Positions 1 through 11,000 of a DNA stretch of 64,000 nucleotides are shown piece after piece (within the stretch, counting starts at the first letter, position 1; the number at the start of each line of letters is the position of its first letter). Made by a program: the position numbers and the translations under genes. The notes beneath the pieces were generated by a model. It was not told where the DNA came from. It saw nothing but the letters and a program-made list of their open reading frames with translations, and made no database searches. The DNA comes from Leishmania infantum JPCM5 (lineage: Eukaryota > Euglenozoa > Kinetoplastea > Trypanosomatida > Trypanosomatidae). The stretch covers positions 287,001 to 351,000 of the forward strand of contig NC_009414.2 in NCBI RefSeq assembly GCF_000002875.2, read 5' to 3'.

Positions 1-600
1 TCCGGCTGGGTTGGCCGATGAGGCGCAGACCCCAGAAACATGACGAGAACACCCTGAGCTGCATCATCGAGTACTCCAGACTCTCCAGTGTGGCGAGCCG
101 TCGCACCACATTGCGGAATGCCGCTGCTCGAGGCGACTGAAGGGGGACATGTCACACAGGCAGGGGGTGCAAGGTCTCCAGAGGACCCTGGCTTGCAGCT
201 GACCAACTGCCTCCCTAAGCTCATCCGGCATGCGCCTAGGCCAGCCCCGCTGCTACCCGCACGCCACACGCCAAGACGTTCCGCCTCTCGAGCAGGACCC
301 CAGAGGCGGTCTGCTTGGATCAAGGCGTGCAACACAGCCGAGTCTCCACCTGGCCCCTATCGCGCAGCACGTACCCGAGGAAGGGACAAGGCAAGGACAA
401 GCCGAGCCCGTTAGAGAGGCGTGCCCGCATTCGACAGAAGGGCGACTCGTCCATGGCGACCCGGATTCAGCTGTATCGCGGCAGAGGTGGATGCGCTGCC
501 GTTGTATGCATCTCTTCGCTGACTTATGGGAGGATGGCGTGCTGCACGAACGGAATTGCCCCTCTCCAACACTGCCACCACACGCACACACTCACACTTG
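1..600. other. Gene-free GC-rich block of unknown origin at the window edge
   Basis: This block is GC-rich and not low-complexity, unlike the pyrimidine-rich intergenic DNA that follows it. Frames on both strands are open for only about 100-130 codons. One + frame (about 315-600) has a GRGGCAAVV stretch that loosely recalls an RNase H fold of ingi/L1Tc-type retroelements, but no catalytic acidic residue pattern can be confirmed. It could be a decayed retroelement or coding remnant, or the 3' UTR of a gene left of the window. I assign no function. Confidence 0.3.
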
Positions 601-1005
601 CACCTTAGCCGACGAACCGTGTTTATGATGTGGACAGCGGACGCTCGCGGAGGGCAGGGACACGAGGTTCGAGGGCAGGCGACAATAACATACCGGCGCA
701 CGTTGAACGTTCGCCCACACTTTCGAGCACCTGCACCTGCAGCTTTTATCGCTTGTGCCTGCGTGCGTGGCCTTGAAACCTGTGGTTGTGCCTCTGTGTA
801 CGCGTGTTTGCCGCTGTGGTTCCATGTGTCCCGCCGTGCGCGCGCACGTGCGCGCGCCTGCTTCCTTCCCTCTGTCTTTACTTTCTCTTCGCAGTCATCT
901 GTCTGTCGCGTTTTTTTTTGTTTGCTCCCCCCGCCTTTCCCCTTTCTCTCTCGCTTCTGCTCAACAGGGCCGTACGCATACGTATGCATCCATGCATATC
1001 ATGGC

Positions 1006-1524
1006 AAAGGCATGCTGTGGGCAGCGGGCTGCCGGCGACCAGCTCTCGCTCTCTCCCCCGCGCCTTATTCTCCGTCTTGAGGCAGCGAAGGGCCGCGCCA
1101 GGCCCGGCGGAACGGGACGTTCCGCTTTCCTCGTTCTCTTTATTCGTCTTTGCGCGCTTTCCTCGGGAGATAGCGGCTCTGCACGATCGGGGGGACGATG
1201 AAGTGTTCGTTGCCGAGTGAAGGCGAGGTCTTTGTTCTACCTGTGACTGCTACTTGTAGTTTGCATTTTGTTCGAGAAAGCGCCCCAGTGACGTCATGGC
1301 CTCTTCTCTCTCGTTGTTTCCACTGCCCAAGCCTCCCGAGTAAGCCCCGCCCACCCGGCCCCCTTCACGCCTCCACCGTGTGAGGCAGGAAGGCGGGAGG
1401 GCGTGTGGCTCCGCGCTCTCGTCCATGCACACAGTCACAGGCGCATACGGCTGGCGATGCCCTTGTATGAGAGACGCGTTTGATTCCTGCCGGTATGCAG
1501 CCCTCTCGGTGTCAGCGGCCCGAC

Positions 1525-1559
<35 letters not shown>
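1006..1559 (+). repeat. Repeat B, copy 1 (near-identical to 30176-30716)
   Basis: About 540 bp from here recurs almost unchanged about 29.2 kb downstream at 30176-30716, in the same orientation. By eye there are only a few substitutions, for example near 1104, 1109 and 1378. The shared block begins near the motif AAAGGC and ends in a CA microsatellite (1527-1559 here, shorter in copy 2). It has no long ORF shared with known proteins and does not match the SIDER2-like elements of this window. Its nature (duplicated UTR, unclassified retroposon, or conversion tract) is open. Confidence 0.85.
1527..1559. repeat. CA microsatellite
   Basis: A CA dinucleotide run of about 16 units ends repeat B copy 1. 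The corresponding run in copy 2 is 10 units. Confidence 0.9.
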
Positions 1560-1560
<1 letters not shown>

Positions 1561-3371
1561 AACGAGAGAAAATCGCGTCGCGTGTTGGCGAAGGCACATG
1601 TGCATGCATGCGTCTGTTTCCTTGCCCTCTTCTCCCTCTGTTGCTCAACGGGAAAAAGGGGCTGCGCCTTTCTCGAAGCTGAGAGTTTTCCTTCCCCTCT
1701 CTCCCCTAAGTAGCGATGATGCTTTTTCGGGATACCACCTCTTGCGTGCGCCGCTCCCCCCTCATTGTGATCATGGTGCCGTGGTACTCTTCAAGGCGCT
1801 GCGATTCTTTTCCGTCGTCTCTTCGTTATTCTCTCCGCATCACGCGCAGCGTTCTACTCTGCCTTTCCTGTCCCTGCCGTCTTCGCTCCCTTTTTTTCGC
1901 GTCTTTTCCACATCGACGCCCGCGCACGTGCCACCGCGCTCCTCTCCACTCACGTGTACTCACATGAAACGTCCGTGGCATTGCTCGACGCACTGGATCC
2001 CCGCTTCGACGTGATGCCGATATCCCGTGCATATCTTTATCTCCTTCGCTTGCCGCCGTTGTGTGCACCATACCACCCCCCTGCTTCTCTTTCTCGCGCA
2101 ACCCATGCTGTGTTTCTTGTTGGCTAGTCGCACGCGGTCTCCCTTGCAGTTTCCTTCTCGCTCTTTTTCTCTTGCGCGAACCGACTCATGCTTCACGCAT
2201 TCCCCAAAGAGACGTTTGGACACCCAAAGCAGCACCCCTCACTTCGATTGCCCCTCAAGCGCCTCATCTTCACGGTACTCTTCGTACGCGATTCTTTGCT
2301 CTTTATACGTGTGTGGCGGCATCGGCTGCTGCTTCCTTTGAGATCAACCGAAGGAAGTGGACACTCACGCACACGCACGCCACTAGTAGTAGTAGTCCAG
2401 TTGCTCTCTACTTCGGCGTTTCGTTTTCCTCGACCCTCCTCCGCAGCTTATAAAGGAGAGTCACCTGAATAGTCACACTAGCGGTGCGAAAAAAAACGAA
2501 GGAGAGACGCAACCGCTCATACGCAAGCTGCTTCTCCCCTCTTCATAGTCGGAAACAGAGGCACAGACACGCACGGGCGCATCTTTCTGATCTCCAGCCT
2601 TCTATTTTCCAGCCCTCAGCTCTCCCCGTCGCTCAGCATTCGCCTCGTTTGCGTGTCGAACTGGTGTGTTGCATGTGCATTACGTCGGCGTGCTCCTTGT
2701 TGTGTGCCGCACGTGCCGACTGCTCCGTTGACGTTTTACATCTTTGCCTTTTCCGCCCACCCGCTCTTTTTTCTTTTGTATTCTCTTACCTCTTGCCACC
2801 CCGCATCCGCACAGCCGGTTCGAGTGCCCTACCCGCCCTTCTCTCTCTGTGCCTGCGCAAGCCAGCTTCAAGCGCGGGGTGCACATGTGAACCGTCGCCG
2901 ACTCCTCACTTTCTCCCTACCTACCCAACCTTTTGTCTTGTAGCTTATTTTTGTGACTCCCTGGTGCTACCCCCTCCCTCCTTTTCCTTCCTTCACGTAC
3001 ACATCTCTTTTTAGTGTATTGTACTTTTTCTGTACATTCGTCGTTGCGACGGTTTCGTAGGTGTGGCGCCACCTGTTTCTCCCTCTCTCTCTCACACACA
3101 CACACACACACAGACACTCTTGCTTGCACTCGCTGCCTCTCTGGGCGTGTCTGCATGTTGCAGCTGCAATCGTACGCTACTGTGCGCATCTTTCTGCGCC
3201 TCCTCAACATCTTTCACTCCTTTCTCTCCCTCCAGCTGTGCAGCAGAGCATCGTCGCCCTCCCACGCTAGTCTCTAGCTATTTTTTTTCTCTTTGTATTC
3301 TTTACCTCTCGTGCTGTGACACTCGTCAGGCTGAGGCGTGCACCTGCTTTCCCTTCCGCTTTTTGTACTCA
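1560..3371. other. Gene-free, pyrimidine-rich upstream region of the first gene
   Basis: The stretch is dominated by C/T tracts, with a short CA repeat near 3093-3112, and only short overlapping ORFs of low-complexity composition. It probably contains the 5' UTR and trans-splicing signals of the next gene. I see no other gene or RNA. Confidence 0.6.
3211..3235 (+). promoter_or_regulatory. Predicted spliced-leader acceptor for the 3372 gene
   Basis: A tract of C and T runs into CCAG, with AG at 3234-3235. It would give a 5' UTR of about 136 nt, and the ATG at 3372 is the next in-frame start. Confidence 0.45.
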
Positions 3372-5444
3372 ATGGAGGACTCACCGCCACCACAGCCGCG
3401 TGAGGTGCACATCGACCTCTGCGGCATCGAAGGAGACGCGCCACAACCACCAGCGCCGCACTTCGAAACGCCGAACGGCACTGCGGCGGAGCCTCCGCGG
3501 GAGAAGTCGGAGGAAAGCTGTGATGCTGTCAAGGCGACACAGCACAGCTCACCCGCCGCTGCGCCTAGCCTGACGGCAAGCCATAATGGCGGCAACAGTA
3601 CCAACGACAGCCCGCAACAATCCATCGCCAGGACGCGGCTGTTGACTGCCTGCGGCGACGCAAACGGCGCTCCACCTGGGGACTCTCGTCCCTCGCTCGA
3701 GGTGATAGCGGCTTCCTCTGCGATCCCAGTGCACGGGCATGACTCCATCCGTCCTTCCTACTTGTTGAAATCACCGCACCACGGCGCGACTAACGGCAAC
3801 GCGGCCGCAGCAGCCAACGGCGAGCAGGCGACTGCCGAGTGCGACGTGGGCGGCGCCACAAGAAGTCGGTCGGAGATGGCGCTTCATCGTTCCGCTTCGC
3901 AAGCTCGCCGCCGCCCGGTCTCCACGCCGGTGCTAGCTCGCAGCTCGACCTCCAACTCGCAGTTCCCTTTTAAGACGGCGCTGCCTGTTTCTCCAGAGCC
4001 TCCCGAGGAGGCCGGGACGCTGGCAACCAGCACACAAGAGGATGTGAAGCGCTACGTGCACGCGGTAATGGAGCATCACACGGCGATGCTGGCCGCGTGG
4101 GACAAGCGCGTGTATGTCGCGGAGGTGTATCGAGACAAGCCGCTGCGAACTGGTGGTCGGCCTGCGCCTGTGCGGCCGCAGGATCGTGGCTTTCTCGAGC
4201 GCGTCGAGCAAAACCTCGACAACTACCTCCGGCAGCTGGAGTTTGCTAAGTCTCTGCTGGCGCAGTCACACGAGGCGGTGCCGCCAACAAAGTCGGGACA
4301 GAAAAGCGACGTCAAGGCTTGGCAAGGCTACTGCAGTCGCCTCTACTTTACACTAAGCGACCTCACCGTGGAGGAGAACCTAATACGCCTTCGGATGAGC
4401 AGGGTACTTCGTGTAGGGCATCAGGGCTTCAAGGAATCGATGTCTTCCCGCACTGCTTCTCCATGGGGGTCTAGAGCGCGTGGCATGCGCTCGTACAGTC
4501 GTGAGAGCACAAGCGCGCGTGCGAGCTCGAGGCCTGCATCGCGCGGATCATCAAAGCCTGCCACACCGCGACAGAAGCCACGGGCGGCAAGCGTGAGTCG
4601 GCGCGGCCGCTCTGCGCAATCGGCCGGTAGCACGCATTCAGCAGCTGCGGCGGGTGCAGAGGTCTCGTGCCCGAGCACGCCAATAGGAACTAACGGTTCT
4701 CCTTCCTCGCACTCTCGGCATGCGGCGCCGAGTAGTGTGGTGCGGCGCGGCAACGGTGTCATTAGGCCGGGACACAGCAGCGCCCCCAGCCCTGCTCAAG
4801 CGAGTGCTGTTTCAGTAGATCAGCCGCGCCACCCAGGGCGGTATGACGGCCATAGCGCTTACCACACGGCTAAGTCGCACGCAGCACTGTCCTCAGCACC
4901 CGCGCTCGCCCTGGCGCGACAGCGGCGGTTGCTGCTCGCCCTCCATCCTGACACGGTGTCGCCGCAGCCGTCGTGCACTGGCAACACGTATGACAGCCAA
5001 ACTCCCTACGGTCGCCTTTCACCGCAACGCCGCACCGTATCTCCCGCCTTCGCGCACAGGTTTGATCGCTCCGTGGCTCTACTGCCGGAACTCAACGACG
5101 ATGACGCAGAGTCGCACAGTGCCGCCCCTTCGTGTAGATCTCTGGAGCGGTCGTCTGCTCACCGGCCCGCCGGTGCGCCCCCACAGCTTCGCACTTACTC
5201 CTCTCCACGGGGAACTAACGTCGCAAGGGCGGCGACTTCCAGCGCACTAGCGCTGCACCCTCTTCGGCACCGGCAGCTGCTCGAGAAGATTGAGCGCTAC
5301 GAAAAGAACGCGGCCGTCCTGCAGCCCAGCGACCTGCAGCTTGCGCGGGCGTGCTTCTACGAGCTCTACGGGGAGCCGATGGGGTTGCATCAATACTGTC
5401 AGTGGATCGATGATGTCGCCATCAAGATCCTGCGTGGGGCGTGA
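3372..5444 (+). CDS. Conserved-looking hypothetical protein, 690 aa
   Basis: I do not recognise this protein. The reading frame is open upstream to 3063, but that part starts with GTG and is a CT/CA-repeat translation, so the first ATG (3372) is taken as the start. Most of the chain is predicted disordered and rich in Ser, Ala, Pro and Arg. Two denser segments look folded. One, around residues 215-345, is charged and helical, with the phrases VKRYVHAVMEHH and FLERVEQNLDNYLRQ. The other is the last 65 residues, containing HRQLLEKIERYEKN and ending in IKILRGA. The C-terminal segment is leucine/aromatic-rich and helical and may be a protein-interaction module. No membrane span, signal peptide or catalytic motif is visible. 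The gene is credible because of its length, its codon use like its neighbours, and the acceptor site upstream. Confidence 0.8.
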   Translation: MEDSPPPQPREVHIDLCGIEGDAPQPPAPHFETPNGTAAEPPREKSEESCDAVKATQHSSPAAAPSLTASHNGGNSTNDSPQQSIARTRLLTACGDANGAPPGDSRPSLEVIAASSAIPVHGHDSIRPSYLLKSPHHGATNGNAAAAANGEQATAECDVGGATRSRSEMALHRSASQARRRPVSTPVLARSSTSNSQFPFKTALPVSPEPPEEAGTLATSTQEDVKRYVHAVMEHHTAMLAAWDKRVYVAEVYRDKPLRTGGRPAPVRPQDRGFLERVEQNLDNYLRQLEFAKSLLAQSHEAVPPTKSGQKSDVKAWQGYCSRLYFTLSDLTVEENLIRLRMSRVLRVGHQGFKESMSSRTASPWGSRARGMRSYSRESTSARASSRPASRGSSKPATPRQKPRAASVSRRGRSAQSAGSTHSAAAAGAEVSCPSTPIGTNGSPSSHSRHAAPSSVVRRGNGVIRPGHSSAPSPAQASAVSVDQPRHPGRYDGHSAYHTAKSHAALSSAPALALARQRRLLLALHPDTVSPQPSCTGNTYDSQTPYGRLSPQRRTVSPAFAHRFDRSVALLPELNDDDAESHSAAPSCRSLERSSAHRPAGAPPQLRTYSSPRGTNVARAATSSALALHPLRHRQLLEKIERYEKNAAVLQPSDLQLARACFYELYGEPMGLHQYCQWIDDVAIKILRGA

Positions 5445-8039
5445 CGTGCGCGCGTATTCCTTAATCTTATTGTGACTAGTGCAGAGACGCAAGAATCACG
5501 ATGAACTGCCCTGAAGAGTCACCGCATGGCGACGATGTAGCGGCTCTAGCAGCGATCGTAGATGACGGGTAGCTGATCCGCGAAGGTTTCGGTTGAAGCA
5601 GTCGATGTGCAGCGGCGCTACTGCGTTATCGTAGGCGGTGGAGCACAAGACTGGAATGTGGACATTTTCGCAGGAATGTGTATCGCAGACCGGGCCAGAG
5701 AAGGTGTGGTGTGTGGTGAGGGACTTTTGTTTGTGTATGTAGCTGTGCGTATAGGCGTGCTTGCGAGTGCGCGCACAGGGCGCGCAGCAGAGCTGAGGGC
5801 ACCGCACAAAGACATCAGAGGGGTGGACGAAACAAGCACTCGATCGAAGAGCGCCCGCATACAACTTATGGTTGGGTGAGGGTGAGGTTCTGGTTGAGAG
5901 GTAGAAGGAGCGATGCGATGGACTCTCTGTGTGTGTGTGTATGCGACATGAGGTGCTGCGTGCGACTTCTTTTTTCTGCTTTTTTTTGGCGGATTGTGCT
6001 TCCCCTCCTCTCATCGCTTTCTTTTTTTCGCCTCTCCAATGGCGTTGTAGCGGTCGCCCGCCTGCTGCGTCGCTCGTGTCTCTCGCGCTACGGTCTCTCG
6101 TCCCTCTCCCGCCTCCCGCGCGCTCTCTCTGGCTGCCTTGCTTTGTTTCCCATCTCTCTTTCTTTTCGTCTTCACGCGCTTTCTTTTTCCTTTCTATTTC
6201 TGGATTCGTAAATGTCTGTATATCTGGCGCGCACGCGTTCGCGAGTCGGTGAAATACATGGCAGTAGCGATGCTGGCACGGCTGATGGGCTACGCGAACG
6301 GTGACGACGACCATGACGTTTCTGTCTTCTTTAGTTTTTCATTGAATTGCCGTGTTCAGCTTTGGGCGCGAATGGCTCGTCTTTTGTCCGTGCGTCAGCC
6401 AGTGTATATATGTATATCTGCGCGCCTTGTGCGCATACGTGTGCGAGTGTGTGTGTGTGTGCGCTCGCATTTTTTGCTGGTTTTTTCCCGAGTGCCCAGA
6501 AAGCCTCCCTCCCTCCCTCCTTCTGCCGACAGCACTCCACTGCCAGCTCAGGCGCCGGCGCTGTCAGTTGTCGTTTGTTTTCCTTTGGCAGGCACCTTTG
6601 GCGGTGCTGCGGGGGCCCCCACGTGCAGTTCCACTCTTTTCCGTTGCCTGGCTTTACGGTCTTTGTCTTTCATATGTGGATGTGTGTTCCATATGCAGCA
6701 GCCCCTTTCCACGACCCTCGCGCCGCCACAATCTTCCCTCCTTTTCTTTCACACACGTACGCACGTACACACGTGACAAAAAGACGAAGACCCTTATCTC
6801 ATACCCGTAAAGGCGCAGCGCCGCTGCTGTGTGCAGGTGCACTCACGCATGGGTGGGGGCAAGACACCCAAGTAACACATTCAAGTTTAAGTAGACACAC
6901 CGTAATTACACCACCTCCCACTGCTCTTCTACTTTGCGCGTGACTCACTCCTGGAAGACTTGGTGCTGATGGCATCGATAATAGTACACACACACACAAT
7001 GGGTGCAACCTGCTCTGTTGGCGATATGAGACCCGCGATTTTTCACTATTTCGAGTCACGCCGTTCTGCCGTATGCCTCTGCAAGGAGGAAGGTGGTGGT
7101 GGGAAGGGACTCGCCTTTCAACATCAGCGGCGCAACTGCTGTTCCATCGGTGTGTGTGTGTGTCAAAAGACATGTGTGCTGTGTGTGGCTGTTTATGTAG
7201 TTATCTATCACGAATTTCCTCTGCTCGCACCTTTTCCCTATTGCCTGTGCAGGTTTTCTCGCTGCTTTGTGGTGACGGTGGCTAAAGAAGCACCGCCACC
7301 ACCACCATCAGTCCGCCGTTGCGCAGGTAGTGCAGTCGGAGCTGCACCACATATCCATGTCTGCGTGTGTCCGTGCGTGCCTATGTGTGCGTGAAAGTGG
7401 ATGACGTTGCAGCTCATCCTGCGTCTTTTTCACGCCCACTCAAGCATCTACAACTTCTGCCTTCTCCACCTTCACGCGTTCCGCTCTCCTTGTTGTTTTC
7501 GCACTGCAGGTTTATCACCACGCTGCTTTATCTCGGTCGCTCACACACACGGACCCGCACGCCATCACCTTCGCCTCTGCGCCTCTTGTGCATGACTGTG
7601 AATCTTAGGGAGGAGGGCGTGCACCCAAGGACACAGGAGCATTTTATTTTTCTTGAGATCAGCAAGCAGCGGGGGGAGGGCACTAGCAGCGGCCATACGC
7701 CGAGCCTGCACTTTTTCGGCTTGCTCCATCTGCTCCCCCGCTGCTTTGGCCGACTTTTCGATGGGGGCCGTCTCTCTCTCTCTCTCGAATTCTTCGTTTA
7801 CTTCCAGGCTGTCTGAGGTGTTTTTTTTTTCGTGCGACGTGAGACGAAATTGAATCACCCACACACACACGCAGCGTGGCTCGCGCGCGTGCTTTAGTTC
7901 TTCTGTATCTTCCGCTTGGCCTCTGTGCTACGCCGCTTTCCCTCGAGTCCTTCCATCCACCCCCTTTACGGTCGGCCTCGACTTGCCTCGCAGCTCCCTA
8001 AGTGTTTTGTGGGAAGGACTCGCATTTCACGCCTTGAAG
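5445..8039. other. 2.6 kb intergenic region
   Basis: The region holds the presumed 3' UTR of the previous gene and the 5' UTR of the HECT ligase gene. It contains GT and CA dinucleotide runs (around 5927-5941, 6980-6991 and 7861-7872), CCCT repeats near 6507-6521 and long T tracts. A 272-codon open frame on the minus strand (5496-6314) is low-complexity and unlikely to be coding. No repeat shared with other parts of the window was noticed. Confidence 0.6.
7935..7993 (+). promoter_or_regulatory. Predicted spliced-leader acceptor for the HECT ligase gene
   Basis: A pyrimidine tract (about 7935-7967) is followed by the first AG at 7992-7993. The next ATG is 8040, giving a 46 nt 5' UTR. This excludes the longer frame that opens at a non-ATG codon at 7983. 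Confidence 0.45.
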
Positions 8040-11000
8040 ATGAGCCAATTTGTGTTCAACGGCAGCAGTCGCATGCGCAACATGAAGCTGGCGCGCGACC
8101 ATCACAAGACGCGGAACAGCATCATCGAAGATGCACAACGACTGCGACTTCAGAGAGAGGAGGAGGCGCGCCGCATGCGCGCCGTCCGGCGGCTGCAACG
8201 TGCCATTCGCCAGTGGCTTGCTTGTCAGGCGATGGTGCGTTTGGCGTTGAGTGACCTGGATAGCTTGTCATCGGACGTGAAGCGAATTCTACTGTCGACG
8301 TCTTCTGCGGGCTTCTCTTCCGCTGTTCACACGACTGCCGTCCCGAGCCAGACAGAGCAGCTCACGGCACGCCTACACACGGCGTGCTGGTGCCTCTCGT
8401 ATGTGCGCCGCCACCAGTCACATATTCCGCTGCGCCTCGACGCGCCTTTCCGAGCTGCAGCAAAGAACGACTGCAGCACAGAAACGGTATTAGGTGATGC
8501 GGGTTCAGGCATACCTGGGACGACTGGCCTAGGCGCTACTGCCGCGGCTCACCAGCGTGTCACTCTTTCCTCTCCTCATACCTCCTCGGTGTCGTCCCTC
8601 GGAGAGCTGCGCGCGTACCGGCAGCGGGTCTTCTGGCACTACAGCGAATGCCTTTACACAGCTCTCAGCGAAAGCATCAACCGCAGCGCGGAGGGTGAGG
8701 ACACGGCTGATGAGGACACCATCGCATTTCATGCCGATGCCGCCACTGAGGCAGCCGCAGTCAATCGGCCAGCCGATCCGCTGTCGCTGTCGTGGCCTTC
8801 TTTTCTCGCTTCTTTGCCCACCAAAGATGTGGTCCTTCTCCTCTGCGTGCTGTTGCAGCAACTCTCGCGTGTGGCGCCGTCGATGCCGGGCAGCCACGCA
8901 TCGCCATCCAGCAGCGCATCTTTGGTAAAGCGACTGGCAAGGTATCTTGTGGCTGTCATCGTCACACACAACGCTGCGTTTGCACGTACACTCAACGAGG
9001 AGCCGACACCTCGCAGAAGCCACGAAGGTCTTGAGATGTCAGCGACGGCGGTGACTTTACCGTCATTGGCTGCAGCGGCGTCTTTTGATCGGTGGCCGGC
9101 GGTACATGCCTTGACCGTGACACTCAGTTTTCTAGGCCAGGAGACGGTGGCGCATCCGGTGAGCGTGCGCTCGCAGTGCAGGGAGCTACTGCAGCCACTT
9201 GTCGCGGCGTTCCCGCCCCTTTCTCAGGCTGAAGCCGGCGGGTACAGCCCACTGTCGCCGCCTACGGGCTCCTTTGCGCAGGTGTGTTGGCAATGTATGT
9301 GCGCTCCCTACACCGAAGAGGAGTCCCAGCGACTCACCTCCAACTCTCTGGCGGTGCTGCTCGGCGCTGCTGATACAGCCGCGGAGGGGCCCGCGCGTGG
9401 CGGCTGCGACGTGGTGGATACGTGCTTTACGATGCTTGTTGCGGAGTGCTACAGACGGACTGCCATGAACACGGAGCTGACGGCGTGCGATGGCGTAAGT
9501 GGGCTACGAGGTGGGGAGCTGCGTGCTCGTGTACTTGGGCGCCTTGTGCGGTTGCTGCCGCGTATCCACCAGCTCGTGGAGGCAACATCGTGCGCTGCCT
9601 CTGTGTCGCCGTCGCCCTTAGCTGCCTGCACGGATGTGGTGAAGTGGTACTTGCTCAGCGTCAGCTGCCTGAGCGAGCGACTGTGCCGCGAGGATTTCTT
9701 TATTGAGGGCATTCTGGCAGATCACTACGCCTACAACACCGGCCGGCGGCAGCAGCGCCGCACGGTGGATGGGAAGGACGATGCCGAGGGTGTCGATGAA
9801 TCGTCGCACAGTCAATACCGCCTGCTTACCTCGTACCTGTTCAGCGCCGAGGGTGGCCTGCAACTGCTACAACTCCTCACCGTGCAGGATGAGCGGTGTG
9901 AGAAACTGCGCCTGATGTCGCTGCAGAAGCCTACCGTGGAGGCACCCACCGATACCGGCGCGCCGCCAACGGTGGACGACGGCGGCAACGAGGAGGGCGA
10001 CTTGGCAGCAGCTGCATCGCTGGCGAATACGACGTCCTTCATGGATGCTGGCGCTGCCGCTCAGTGGCCGTCGTCTGCCTCGATGCAGCAGAGCCCACTC
10101 GAGATTCTGTGCAACGTGTTTGCGTGGCCCATCTTCACATTCTCGAAGCCGAGATACAGCCGCTATCAACAGGAGACGTTGGCGCTGTACGCAAAGCTGG
10201 TGCGCACTCCGCAGCTGCTGCGTCGCCTTTGGAGTTTGTACTGGCAGAGCTGCGAGGGGCTGCGGGCTGTGCTGCCGCCCGGCGAGGCTTTGCAGAGGCT
10301 GTGCCAGCCACCGGCGTGGGGTGCACAGGAGCAGGAGGAGCAGCCGGCCCTCGCCGGCGAGGAGCGGTCTAGACGCCGCCGCGTGCCCGCGGCTGCCCAC
10401 CCCGGGCCCGCCCTCATTTCCCTCCCGCGGCTGCCAACGTGGGAGACACATCCGCGTTACCCTCTCGCTTTCTATGACCCTCACGCGTCGCTCTCCATCT
10501 TTTTCTTCACCCTGCTGGCATACTATGTGAACGTGTGCGACTTCGCCGATGAGCTGCGTCGCGGTGGCGAGGCGGCGGTGCTGTCTACAGAGGAGTCGTG
10601 GGCGTTGGTGCTCGCGCTGAAGGAGATTGTGCACCGGTCACACATGTACGGCGTCGTACCGGACTCCAACGGCGAGGCTGTTGCTCACGCGGCCTGCCTG
10701 CTGCTCTCCCGCCTACACACGGTGGACGAGGCGGACCCGTTTGTGCCTGCCGCGGCGACCGGTCTGTGGATGTCCGTCAGCGCCGTCGCTGCCGAGGCAG
10801 CAGTGGGTTTGTTGTTTCGCACTTGGGATGCGGCGAGCGCCGCCGTGGTGGATGAGGAGGATGCCGCAGAGGCAGGGGAGGCAGAGCTTGACGGCGCCAG
10901 CGTCGCAACCGGAGAGCGAAGCGTTGTGGGCGGCGTAATGTCGAGCACCACCGCCGGTGTCGCGACCACGTCGGTGGCCCACGTGCGTCTTCCCGGCGAC

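Noticed and set aside
1698..1712. CCCCTAAG resembling a telomere repeat unit
   Set aside because: It is a single occurrence without tandem TTAGGG/CCCTAA repetition, so it is not telomeric.
3063..3371. N-terminal extension of the first gene's open frame
   Set aside because: It begins with GTG and translates CT and CA repeats. The predicted acceptor AG at 3234-3235 falls inside it, and the first in-frame ATG is 3372.
5496..6314. 272-codon open frame on the minus strand
   Set aside because: The composition is simple-sequence (Lys/Glu/Arg and Thr/His runs from pyrimidine tracts read backward), no domain is visible, and its orientation opposes the whole cluster.
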